Assembly (NCBI RefSeq): GCF_011045195.1
Contig: NZ_CP049199.1
Location: 992,001 to 1,056,000 of the forward strand
Direction of reading: 5' to 3'
From: Caulobacter soli
GTDB lineage: Bacteria; Pseudomonadota; Alphaproteobacteria; Caulobacterales; Caulobacteraceae
Length of the DNA: 64,000 bases
How positions within the stretch are numbered: position 1 is the first letter of the stretch; every line of letters begins with the position of its first letter. A program made the position numbers and the translations under genes. The notes beneath the pieces were generated by a model. It did not search any database. It had not been told where the DNA came from and was given only the letters and a program-made list of their open reading frames with translations. Of this stretch, positions 56,811 through 64,000 are shown in pieces.

Positions 56811-58067
56811 TCAGCTGGGCGGCCGCGGTTGGTTGGAGCGCTTGCCGCGCGCCCGGTTCCAGTAGCGGCCGGACACCCGTTTGACCGTGCCGGCCTCGCG
56901 CTGGATGAACTCCCAGGGATGGAAGGCCAGGCCGACGGTGTCGGCCATGGCCGCGCCGCGCTCGCCCATCGGCTTTTCGGGGCCGGTGGTGGAGTCGATG
57001 GCGGTCTGGTGCTCGATCTCGGCGTTCAGCTCGGCCCCGACCAGCACGGTCATGATCGAGAACCACATCCAGACCATGAAGGCGATCACCGCCCCCAGCG
57101 GTCCGTAGGTGGCGTCGTAGTGGGCGATGTTGTTGACGTAGAGCGAGAAACCGAGCGAGCCCAGCAGCCAGGCCGCCGCGCCGAACACCGCCCCCAAGGC
57201 AACCCAGCGCCAACGGGGGCGGGCGCGACAGGGCGCGAAGCGGTAGAGCATGGCGAAGGCGATGGCGGTCACCGCCAGCACGATCAGCCAGCGCAGCGGG
57301 ACCCAGATCACGGCCGCCGAACTGAGGCCGATCCGCTCGAACACCACCGGCGCGGCGATCAGCACGCCGGCCAGCACCACGGCGTAGAGCAGGGCGCAGA
57401 AGGTGAAGGCGTAGGTCCAGATCGTCTTGGTGACGAAGTTGCGCTTCTCGTCCTCGTCATAGGCGATGTTCAGGCCGTCGAAGAGCGCCTTCATGCTGGC
57501 GTTGGCGCTCCAGATCGACAGCAGCAGGCTGAGCACGAAGGCCACGCCCAGTTTGGTCTGCTCCTGGCTGGCCAGGCGCAACATCTGCTCGCCGATGATG
57601 TTGACGACGCTGGCGGGGAAGACGCTCGACATCTCCTGCAGCTGCTTCTCGACCGCCCCGACGTCGGCGAACAGGCCGTACAGCGACACGAAGGCGCCGA
57701 TGGCCGGGAAGATGGCCAGCAGGGTGTAGAAGGTCACGCCCCCGGCCACGGCGGGCAGGCGGTCGACGCTGATCTCGCGGAAGGTGCGCCACAGGATGTC
57801 GCGCCAGCCGAGGACCGGAATGCGATGCGGATGTCGGGCGGCGCGGCCGCGCATCGGCTCGGCCTGGTCGAACGCGTGCGGCGGCATGGCCCGGTCCTCG
57901 GACAGGCCGGGCGGGTGGTCGATCAGGGTCTCGTTGGCGGCGGATTTCGGTGCGGGCTTGGGCAGGGCGAAGGGGATCAGGGCCAGCAGGGCGATCCAGG
58001 GCGTCAGGTGATAGGGCCGCGAGGCGATCCACGACCGGATCGGGCGTCGCGGAGTGGTCTCGGTCAT
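56811..58067 (-). CDS. YihY/BrkB-family inner-membrane protein
   Basis: A 418-residue membrane protein of the YihY/UPF0761 group (once called ribonuclease BN). A cytoplasmic N-terminal part of about 95 residues with one extra helix precedes the six-helix core. Core motifs include AGGVTFYTLLAIFPAIGAFVS and, near the C-terminal side, YGPLGAVIAFMVWMWF. A GGAGG site nine bases upstream supports the start at 58067. The function is not established; lipid or virulence-linked transport has been proposed for relatives. Confidence 0.85.
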   Translation of the reverse strand: MTETTPRRPIRSWIASRPYHLTPWIALLALIPFALPKPAPKSAANETLIDHPPGLSEDRAMPPHAFDQAEPMRGRAARHPHRIPVLGWRDILWRTFREISVDRLPAVAGGVTFYTLLAIFPAIGAFVSLYGLFADVGAVEKQLQEMSSVFPASVVNIIGEQMLRLASQEQTKLGVAFVLSLLLSIWSANASMKALFDGLNIAYDEDEKRNFVTKTIWTYAFTFCALLYAVVLAGVLIAAPVVFERIGLSSAAVIWVPLRWLIVLAVTAIAFAMLYRFAPCRARPRWRWVALGAVFGAAAWLLGSLGFSLYVNNIAHYDATYGPLGAVIAFMVWMWFSIMTVLVGAELNAEIEHQTAIDSTTGPEKPMGERGAAMADTVGLAFHPWEFIQREAGTVKRVSGRYWNRARGKRSNQPRPPS

Positions 58068-58149
58068 GGTCTGGCCCTCCGGGGGAGGAACACCCCGGGG
58101 CGGGGCGGTGTTCCTTGCCAAGACGCGAGTCGTCGCCGACCTTGCGCCC

Positions 58150-58911
58150 ATGCACGCCCGGATCGCCAGCCTTTATCGTCACCCCGTCAAGGGCTTCACG
58201 CCCGAGCGCCTGGCCGGGGCCGAGCTTACGGTGGGCCAATGCTTCCCCTGCGACCGGCTCTACGCTGTCGAGGACGGGCCCAGCGGCTTCGACCCCGACG
58301 CGCCGACCCACATCTCGAAGATGAAGTTCGCGGTGCTGGCCAAGATCCCCCAGGTAGCCAAGGCCCGCACCGCCTATGACGAGGCGACCGGCGTGCTCAC
58401 CGCGCGGACCGAGGGCCAGGCGGACTTCGCCGGCGACCTGCGCGGTGACGACGGGCGGCGCGGGTTCGAGGCCTGGCTCGCCGGCCTGCTGGGCGATGCG
58501 GTGAAGGGGCCGCTGCGCGTGGTCGAGGGGCCGGGCGACTACCGGTTCATGGACAGCCGCAGCGGCTATGTCTCCATCGTCAACCTGGCCAGCGTGCGCG
58601 ACTTGGCGGACAAGCTGGGCCGGCCGGTCGATCCCCTGCGCTTCCGCGCCAACCTCTATGTCGAGGGCTGGCCGGCCTGGGTCGAGAACGACTGGACCGG
58701 CCGGACGATGGCCGTGGGCGAGGCGAGGGCGGAAGTGCTGAAACCCATCGTCCGCTGCGCCGCCACCCACGTCGACCCGGTCACCGCCGAGCGCGACATC
58801 GAACTGGTGAAGGCCCTGTTCGATAACTACGGCCACATGTTCTGCGGCATCTATCTGAAGGTGGAGCAGAACGGGGCGGTGGCCGAGGGGGATGAGGTGG
58901 CGGTGGTTTAG
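58150..58911 (+). CDS. MOSC-domain protein
   Basis: A 253-residue protein with an N-terminal MOSC beta-barrel domain (IASLYRHPVKGFTPERL) and a C-terminal MOSC domain. The conserved Cys lies in PIVRCAATHVDPVTAERD and is expected to handle sulfur or bind molybdenum cofactor, as in mARC and YcbX, which reduce N-hydroxylated compounds. The start at 58150 fits the family. It is divergent from the YihY gene by 82 bp and shares a TTAG stop overlap with parE. Confidence 0.87.
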   Translation: MHARIASLYRHPVKGFTPERLAGAELTVGQCFPCDRLYAVEDGPSGFDPDAPTHISKMKFAVLAKIPQVAKARTAYDEATGVLTARTEGQADFAGDLRGDDGRRGFEAWLAGLLGDAVKGPLRVVEGPGDYRFMDSRSGYVSIVNLASVRDLADKLGRPVDPLRFRANLYVEGWPAWVENDWTGRTMAVGEARAEVLKPIVRCAATHVDPVTAERDIELVKALFDNYGHMFCGIYLKVEQNGAVAEGDEVAVV

Positions 58912-59207
58912 TCGCCGCCAAAGCGCAGGGTCGCGTCTTCACTTTGGTGCATGACGCGGTCGATCTCGATGTGCCCCGCCTCCAGCCGATAGAAGATCAC
59001 GTGTGATCCGACTAGGCGCTTGCGATAGCCCTCGTCGAGGCCGTTGAGGACAGGGTTAATCGCCGGGCGTTCGGCGATAAGCGTGAACGCCGCGCGGATG
59101 TCGCGCAGATAGGCGGCGGCGCGTCTGGCGCCCCATTGATCACGGGAATACGTCCAGATGTCATCGAGATCGCGACGGGCTTCTCCCGAAAGCCGTACGC
59201 GTTTCAC
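58908..59207 (-). CDS. parE: ParE/RelE-family toxin
   Basis: A 99-residue toxin of the RelE/ParE superfamily. Key pieces are LSGEARRDLDDIWTYSRDQWG, AERPAINPVLNGLDEGYRKR and SHVIFYRLE then IEIDRVMH, all typical of ParE. ParE poisons DNA gyrase in studied cases. The GTG start at 59207 overlaps the antitoxin stop (GTGA), so toxin translation depends on the antitoxin. Confidence 0.88.
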   Translation of the reverse strand: MKRVRLSGEARRDLDDIWTYSRDQWGARRAAAYLRDIRAAFTLIAERPAINPVLNGLDEGYRKRLVGSHVIFYRLEAGHIEIDRVMHQSEDATLRFGGD

Positions 59208-59455
59208 TCGGCGACGCCCTCGTCCCGAAGCTTTTCTTCGATGAAGGCGTCGAAGTCGAAGTCGTCTATGAAGCCGCTTGCACGCCCCTTGGCGAGCTCG
59301 GCGCGCAGTCTTTCTAACTTGGTTTCCCGCTCCTCCAGCAGTCGCAGCCCCGCGCGCACGACCTCGCTGGCCGAGCCGTAGCGGCCATCGCCAATCTGGG
59401 CTTCGATGAAGGTCTGGAAGTGGTCGCTGAGAACGATCGAGGTATTCTTGCTCAT
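59204..59455 (-). CDS. parD: ParD-family antitoxin
   Basis: An 83-residue antitoxin with an N-terminal ribbon-helix-helix (residues 5-45; SIVLSDHFQTFIEAQI and SASEVVRAGLRLLEER) that binds DNA and autorepresses the operon. The C-terminal region is acidic with FIDDFDFDAFIEEK, the part that wraps around the toxin. It precedes and overlaps parE by four bases. A short palindromic promoter region, GGTACC at about 59489, may be the operator. Confidence 0.9.
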   Translation of the reverse strand: MSKNTSIVLSDHFQTFIEAQIGDGRYGSASEVVRAGLRLLEERETKLERLRAELAKGRASGFIDDFDFDAFIEEKLRDEGVAE

Positions 59456-59540
59456 CGGATCCTCCGACCGGCAAAGTACCAGAAAATGGTACCGACTTCA
59501 AACTCGCCCCGGCGACGATGACGCGCTAAGGAGCGCCCCC

Positions 59541-60389
59541 ATGACCCTGACCCTCGTCAAAGCCTGGAACACCGCCAAGGATCGTCTGAAGACCGTTCAG
59601 ATCGATCAGCCGGCGATCGACGCCCGCCTGCTGCTGGAAGTGGCCGCCGACGTCACCCGCACCGACATCATCACCGATCCCTATCGCGTGCTGACCGACG
59701 CCCAGATGGCGACGCTGGAGGATTTCCTGACCCGCCGCGCGGCGCGCGAGCCGGTCAGCCACATCATCGGCCGCAAGGAGTTCTGGAAGATCCTGCTGCA
59801 GGTCAACAAGAACGTCCTGACCCCGCGTCCCGAGACCGAGGTCATTGTCGACGAGGTGCTGAAGGCCTTCCCGGAGGCCATGCCCTTCAACATGCTGGAC
59901 CTGGGCGTCGGCTCGGGCACGATCCTGCTGGCGGTGTTGGCCGAGCGTCCGGCCGCCAAGGGGCTGGGCATCGACGTCTCGGAAGACGCGTTGGCCGTGG
60001 CCCGCGAGAACGCCGCCAACCTGGATCTGGCCGGCCGCGTGGCGCTGATGCGCGGCGACTGGACCAGCGGCCTGGGCGACGACAGCTTCGACCTGGTGGT
60101 CTCCAACCCGCCCTACATCGCCACCGACGTGATCGAGACCCTGGAGCCGGAGGTCCGCGACCACGAGCCGCGCCTGGCCCTGGACGGCGGCGCGGACGGC
60201 CTGGACGCCTATCGCGTGCTGGCCGGCGAGATCCTGCGGGTGCTCAAGCCTGGCGCGATGTTCGCCGTCGAGATCGGCTACGACCAGTCGGCGGCGGTGG
60301 AAGCGCTGTTCAAGGACGTCGGCGCCCAGAACGTGAAGACCATCAAGGATCTCTCGACCCACGACCGCGTTATCACCGGCACGAAATAG
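59541..60389 (+). CDS. prmC: peptide chain release factor N5-glutamine methyltransferase
   Basis: PrmC (HemK) methylates the GGQ glutamine of release factors. The 282-residue protein has an N-terminal helical domain and a Rossmann methyltransferase domain. Motif I is MLDLGVGSGTILLAVL and the active-site NPPY is at residues 189-192. The preceding TPRPETEVIVDEVL is also diagnostic. The ATG at 59541 has an AAGGAG site. It is next to ParDE rather than prfA, its usual neighbour. Confidence 0.96.
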   Translation: MTLTLVKAWNTAKDRLKTVQIDQPAIDARLLLEVAADVTRTDIITDPYRVLTDAQMATLEDFLTRRAAREPVSHIIGRKEFWKILLQVNKNVLTPRPETEVIVDEVLKAFPEAMPFNMLDLGVGSGTILLAVLAERPAAKGLGIDVSEDALAVARENAANLDLAGRVALMRGDWTSGLGDDSFDLVVSNPPYIATDVIETLEPEVRDHEPRLALDGGADGLDAYRVLAGEILRVLKPGAMFAVEIGYDQSAAVEALFKDVGAQNVKTIKDLSTHDRVITGTK

Positions 60390-60709
60390 CGGTCGACAAC
60401 ACGGCCAGGGTTTCAGCCAAAATCGCGGGCTGAAAAATCCCTTGGAAAGCCCGGCGTGAGGCGCTAGACGAGTAATGTCTCCTTCCAAAGCGCCGGGTGA
60501 CGGGAAAAACGATCGTCTAGACGATCGCGAGGCTCCCCCGGCAGGCGCGAACGGCCGATCCGGCTGATCGCCGCGCCCGAACCGGGCGGAGGCTCTACGG
60601 AAACCAACGTCTCTAGAACATCGAAGGCAGGACCTAACAGGGTTCCACCCCGCTCCAGAGGCCAAACACCGGACGCGCAGATCGCCGCCGGACAGGTTCA
60701 GAAGAGAAG
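60390..60709 (+). promoter_or_regulatory. 320-bp leader before the DUF4167 gene, structured candidate
   Basis: This gap has no convincing open frame. It contains an 18-bp perfect palindrome CGATCGTCTAGACGATCG (60510-60527). It also holds mutually exclusive pairings between 60440-60470 and 60482-60498 (CCCGGCG with CGCCGGG, and GGCGCT with AGCGCC). A GC-rich helix zone follows at about 60530-60600. The layout suggests a promoter plus a regulated leader RNA. No known riboswitch is recognised. Confidence 0.45.
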
Positions 60710-61891
60710 ATGAGAGATTTCAAGGGCATGAAGCGCCAGCGCGGCCGCAACAATCGCGGCGGAGCGGGTAGTGGCGGCAAGCCTCAGCAGCACAACGCCA
60801 ACCGGGCCTTCGATTCGAACGGCCCCGAAGGCGTGAAGGTGCGCGGCGCGGCCCAAGGCGTTTACGAAAAGTACCAGCAGCTGGCTCGTGACGCGACGTC
60901 GTCCGGCGACCGGGTTCTGGCCGAGAACTACCTGCAGCACGCGGAGCACTACTTCCGGGTCCTGCGCGCCATTCAGCCGAATCGTCCGGTCAGCGACATC
61001 ATCGGCAAGGACGCCTATTCGGCCTACGAGATCGACTTCGAGGCCGAACCCGAAGAACAGCCCGAGACCCCCGAGGCGACCCAGACCGAGGCTTCGGCCG
61101 ACGGCGAAGGCGGCGAGGGCCAGGGCGGCGAACAGCGTCGCGATCGGTTCGAGAACCGGCCTCGCGAGGATCGTCCCAGAGACGGTCAGCGCGACGACCG
61201 CCCGCGCGACAACAACAACCAGAACCGCGACCGTTTCGACGGCCAGCAGGGCCAGGGTCAAGGTCAGAGCCGCCGCGACCGTTGGCGCGACCGCGACGAC
61301 CGTCCGCGCGACGGTCAGCGCGATGACCGCCCCCGGGATGATCGTCCGCGTGACGACCGTCCTCGCGATGATCGGCCAAGAGATGACCGTCCCCGGGATG
61401 ATCGTCCTCGTGACGACCGTCCGAGGGAAGATCGCCAGCGCGACGAGCGCCCCCGTGAAGACCGTCCGCGCGACGATCGTCCCCGGGAGGATCGCTTCCG
61501 TGAAGAGCGTCCCCGCGAAGATCGCGTCCGCGAAGATCGTCCGGTCGCCGCCGAGGCTGTCGAAGCGCCGACCGAAGGCCGTCGTGAGCGTCCGCGCCGC
61601 GAACGGGCTCCGCGCGATCGCGATCCGATGGCCGTGATCGAGCCCCAGGCCACGCCGCTGACCAGCGAGGCCGCGGCCTCGCCGCTGCTGCGCAGCCAGG
61701 ACGGCGACGTCAGCCACGCCCCGGCCTTCCTGGGCCGCAAGTCGGCCCGCGCCGAAGCCGTTGCGGACACCGGTCCGGTTTCGACCTCGTCGGTTCTGGC
61801 CGCCGACGCCGAGGCCGCCCCCGCAAAGCCCAAGCGCCGCCGCGCCCCGCGCAGCTTCGAAGGCGCGGCGCCCGGGTCGGAAGAGGCCTAG
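60710..61891 (+). CDS. DUF4167 protein with Arg/Asp repeat region
   Basis: A 393-residue protein. The conserved DUF4167 domain covers about residues 1-100 (FKGMKRQRGRNNRGG, then YEKYQQLARDATSSGDRVLAENYLQHAEHYFRVL), with a basic front likely to touch RNA. Residues 150-285 are a low-complexity repeat of five-residue units such as DDRPR and EDRPR. A second basic, Arg-rich tail follows. In alphaproteobacteria this gene generally follows prfA-prmC, consistent with a translation-linked role. Function is unproven. Confidence 0.85.
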   Translation: MRDFKGMKRQRGRNNRGGAGSGGKPQQHNANRAFDSNGPEGVKVRGAAQGVYEKYQQLARDATSSGDRVLAENYLQHAEHYFRVLRAIQPNRPVSDIIGKDAYSAYEIDFEAEPEEQPETPEATQTEASADGEGGEGQGGEQRRDRFENRPREDRPRDGQRDDRPRDNNNQNRDRFDGQQGQGQGQSRRDRWRDRDDRPRDGQRDDRPRDDRPRDDRPRDDRPRDDRPRDDRPRDDRPREDRQRDERPREDRPRDDRPREDRFREERPREDRVREDRPVAAEAVEAPTEGRRERPRRERAPRDRDPMAVIEPQATPLTSEAAASPLLRSQDGDVSHAPAFLGRKSARAEAVADTGPVSTSSVLAADAEAAPAKPKRRRAPRSFEGAAPGSEEA

Positions 61892-61918
61892 GCTTCTCCA
61901 CGCATTGACTAAACTTCA

Positions 61919-61947
61919 GTCATCCCCCGACCCGTTCGGGGGATGAC
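61919..61947 (+). terminator. hairpin after the DUF4167 gene
   Basis: GTCATCCCCC and GGGGGATGAC form a perfect 10-bp stem around GACCCGTTC, followed by GTCGTTTTGG. It is a likely terminator. Confidence 0.65.
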
Positions 61948-62023
61948 GTCGTTTTGGCCCTCGCCCATTGCGCTGGCCCATGAACCCCGCCTAGCCTCTC
62001 GCTCAACAATAAAGGGAGGCGAC

Positions 62024-63454
62024 ATGCGCGGCGCGACCAAGACCATCCTCATGACGGCGGCGGCGTTGTCGACCCTGGCCCTGGCGGGCCTCGCCCAGGC
62101 CCAGAGCGCGTCCAAGGACGCCAGCGAGCCGGCCTTCCGCGGCCTCTACAAGGAACTGGTCGAGACCAACACCACGGCCTCGGTCGGCAGCTGCACGGCC
62201 GCCGCCCAGGCCATGGGCGCGCGGCTGAAGGCGGCGGGCTTTCCCGACAGCGACGTGAAGGTGGTCTTCCCCGACGAGCACCCCAAGGCCGGCGCCCTGC
62301 TGGCCACCCTGCACGGCAAGGACCCCAGCGCCGGCGCCATCCTGCTGATGGCCCATATCGACGTGGTCGAGGCCAAGCGCGAGGACTGGGTGCGCGACCC
62401 GTTCACCCTGATCGAGGAAGGCGGCTACTTCTACGCCCGCGGCGCCAGCGACGACAAAGCCATGGCGGCGATCTTCACCGACAGCCTGGTGCGCTACAAG
62501 AAAGAGGGCTTCGCGCCCAAGCGCGACATCAAGCTGGCCCTGACCTGCGGCGAGGAGGGCGGCCAGTTCAACAGCGTGCCCTGGCTGCTGGAAAAGCACC
62601 CGGAAGCCATGAAGGCCGACTTCGCGCTGAACGAGGGCGACGACAGTCGCCTGGACGAGACGGGCAAGCCCAAGCTGCTGTCCATCCAGGTCGGCGAGAA
62701 GGTCTATATGGACTACAATCTGGAGGTCACGAACCCGGGCGGCCACTCCTCGCGGCCGGTCAAGGACAACGCGATCTACCACCTGGCTGGCGGCCTCTCG
62801 CGCCTGGGCGCCTATGACTTCCCGATCGCCCTGAACGACGCGACCAAGGCCTATTACGAGCAGAGCGCCAGGATCGAGCCCGATGCCGAGGTCGCCAACG
62901 CCATGCGGGCGATCGTCAAGGATCCGTCCGACGCGGCCGCCGCCGCCATCCTGGCCCGCGATCCCGCCCGCAACAGCATGATGCGCACCACCTGCGTGGC
63001 GACCATGGCCGAGGCCGGCCACGCGCCCAACGCCCTGCCGCAACGGGCCAAGGCCAATGTCAATTGCCGCATCCTGCCGGGCAACGATCCCAAGGTCATC
63101 CGCGACCAGCTGGAGCAGGTCGTCGCCGACCCGGCCATCAAGATCACCCTGGCCGCCGACCCCGACCCGGTCAGTCCGCCGCCGCCGCTGACGCCCCGGA
63201 TCATGGGACCGGCCACCAAGGTCGCCGGCAAGATCTGGCCTGGCGTTCCGTTCATCCCGGCCATGCTGACCGGCGCCACGGACGGCCGCTTCACCAACGC
63301 CGCCGGCGTGCCGACCTACGGCCTGTCGGGCCTGATGGCCGGCCCGGACGGCGACAACATCCACGGCCTGAACGAGCGCATCCAGGTCAAGGCCCTGATG
63401 AACGGCCGCCAGTTCCTGTACGAGGTGGTCAAGCTGTACGCGGACGGGAAGTAG
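62024..63454 (+). CDS. M20-family metallopeptidase, secreted
   Basis: A 476-residue peptidase with a signal peptide (residues 1-27, ending in AQA) and the M20/dipeptidase architecture. The first zinc ligand is His111 in LLMAHIDVV. The metal-bridging Asp lies near residue 143 in ARGASDDKA, and the catalytic and ligand Glu pair is at 177-178 in TCGEEGG. A dimerisation domain (about 215-360) starts near NLEVTNPGGHSSRP. It should hydrolyse peptides or acylated amino acids in the periplasm. An AAAGGGAGG site supports the start. Confidence 0.92.
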   Translation: MRGATKTILMTAAALSTLALAGLAQAQSASKDASEPAFRGLYKELVETNTTASVGSCTAAAQAMGARLKAAGFPDSDVKVVFPDEHPKAGALLATLHGKDPSAGAILLMAHIDVVEAKREDWVRDPFTLIEEGGYFYARGASDDKAMAAIFTDSLVRYKKEGFAPKRDIKLALTCGEEGGQFNSVPWLLEKHPEAMKADFALNEGDDSRLDETGKPKLLSIQVGEKVYMDYNLEVTNPGGHSSRPVKDNAIYHLAGGLSRLGAYDFPIALNDATKAYYEQSARIEPDAEVANAMRAIVKDPSDAAAAAILARDPARNSMMRTTCVATMAEAGHAPNALPQRAKANVNCRILPGNDPKVIRDQLEQVVADPAIKITLAADPDPVSPPPPLTPRIMGPATKVAGKIWPGVPFIPAMLTGATDGRFTNAAGVPTYGLSGLMAGPDGDNIHGLNERIQVKALMNGRQFLYEVVKLYADGK

Positions 63455-63466
63455 GAGCCCTACTGG

Positions 63467-63568
63467 TGTCATCCCGGACAAGCGCGAAGCGCGCCGATCC
63501 GGGACCGCCGGAAGCGCTGAGTTCACGCGTCGGTCCCGGGTCTTCGCTGCGCTACGCCCGGGATGACA
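63467..63568. repeat. 102-bp palindromic element, type B copy 2
   Basis: Same length and same arms (left 29, right 26 bases) as the copy at 8827, but the 47-bp core (63496-63542) is the reverse complement of the other core. It lies between the M20 and M48 peptidase genes. Confidence 0.85.
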
Positions 63569-63630
63569 GCAGATGCGCGTGGGATTAGATGCAGAACGGC
63601 CATGACACTGGCCGACGTCGGGAAACATTC

Positions 63631-64000
63631 ATGCGCCCCATTCCGCCGCCGGCCGCCGCCATCGCCGCCCTGGCCCTGTCGGCCTGCGCCTACAATCCAG
63701 ACCTCGGCCGCCAGCAGATCGCCATCGTCGACGACTCCAGCCTGACCAAGGCCGGCGAGCAGGCCTGGAACGAGACGCTGAAGACCAGCAAGGTCAGCCC
63801 CGACAAGGCCGCCAACGCCCGGGTGCGCGCCGTGGGCCAGCGGGTGGTCGAGGCCGCCGGCCTGGGCGGCCGGCCGTGGGACTACGCGGTGTTCGAGGAC
63901 GCTTCGCCCAACGCCTTCGTGCTGCCCGGCGGCCATGTCGGGGTGACCACGGGCCTGCTGAAGATCGTCGACAACGACGACCAACTGGCCGCCGTGATCG
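63631..64000 (+). CDS. M48-family peptidase, lipoprotein, partial (runs off the window)
   Basis: The first 123 codons of a protein starting MRPIPPPAAAIAALALSAC. This is a lipoprotein signal with lipobox ALSAC. The following region, FEDASPNAFVLPGGHVGVTT then GLLKIVDNDDQLAAVI, is the standard sequence just before the HExxH zinc motif of M48 (BepA/LoiP-like) peptidases. The zinc motif itself is beyond the window. It would act in the periplasm on outer-membrane proteins. Confidence 0.85.
   Translation, partial: MRPIPPPAAAIAALALSACAYNPDLGRQQIAIVDDSSLTKAGEQAWNETLKTSKVSPDKAANARVRAVGQRVVEAAGLGGRPWDYAVFEDASPNAFVLPGGHVGVTTGLLKIVDNDDQLAAVI

Noticed and set aside
60440..60709. Possible RNase P, tmRNA or SRP RNA in the leader before DUF4167
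   Set aside because: None of the conserved core sequences of these RNAs could be found, so only a generic structured leader is claimed.
60698..61717. A 339-codon minus-strand open frame, Val/Ala/Thr-rich
   Set aside because: It mirrors the RD-repeat region of the DUF4167 gene. The hydrophobic repeats are a consequence of the repeat DNA.

Overview
The window looks like a chromosomal stretch from a Caulobacter-type alphaproteobacterium. It is very GC-rich, with strong G/C preference at third codon positions. It carries a homologue of RcdA, the CtrA-degradation adaptor studied in Caulobacter, and the 4-bp overlaps and housekeeping clusters seen are typical of Caulobacterales. No phage, integrase, insertion sequence, CRISPR array, rRNA or tRNA was recognised. 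About 60 protein genes are supported.

Layout. 0-15 kb: rcdA and rpmE, an ABC exporter, an ArsR/MFS divergent pair, an HWE-family PAS kinase, an ABC-2 type ATPase/permease pair, then a minus-strand operon of parvulin lipoprotein, argJ and a small YbjN-like protein. 15-26 kb: secA, an FkbM methyltransferase, an RhlE-type helicase, an amidohydrolase/AraC pair, a PRC-barrel protein, a GH43 glycosidase, mutT and an orphan Flp pilin. 26-36 kb: an NDUFAF5-like methyltransferase, comF, grxC, a nitrilase, a DUF1178 protein, an islet with a Cu-type P-ATPase and two glycine-zipper envelope proteins, then ubiG and lysC. 36-45 kb: a DMT transporter, a third glycine-zipper protein, ptsP, rodZ, a TonB-like protein and ispG. 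45-64 kb: two regulator/target pairs (TetR with a VOC-like protein, MocR with LysE), an OsmC-like protein, small secreted proteins, prfA, a large two-component sensor, a GNAT protein, a YihY protein, a MOSC protein, a ParDE module, prmC, a DUF4167 protein, an M20 peptidase and the start of an M48 lipoprotein peptidase.

The housekeeping backbone (secA-parvulin-argJ; comF-grxC-nit-DUF1178; ubiG/lysC; ptsP-rodZ-ispG; prfA, prmC, DUF4167) appears to be interrupted at several junctions by accessory islets. Gene ends are tight: five convergent pairs share a 4-bp stop overlap.

The most unusual content is intergenic. Several families of imperfect palindromes recur. One is a 102-bp element present twice with identical arm orientation but an inverted 47-bp core. 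Another is a 127-bp element present twice whose arms differ by compensatory changes. Other points worth checking are a Tyr-heptad glycine-zipper protein, a promoter motif shared by two glycine-zipper genes, an Flp pilin with no normal start, an ArgJ with an extra N-terminal domain, and a structured-looking leader before the DUF4167 gene. No complete new defence or metabolic system could be demonstrated.
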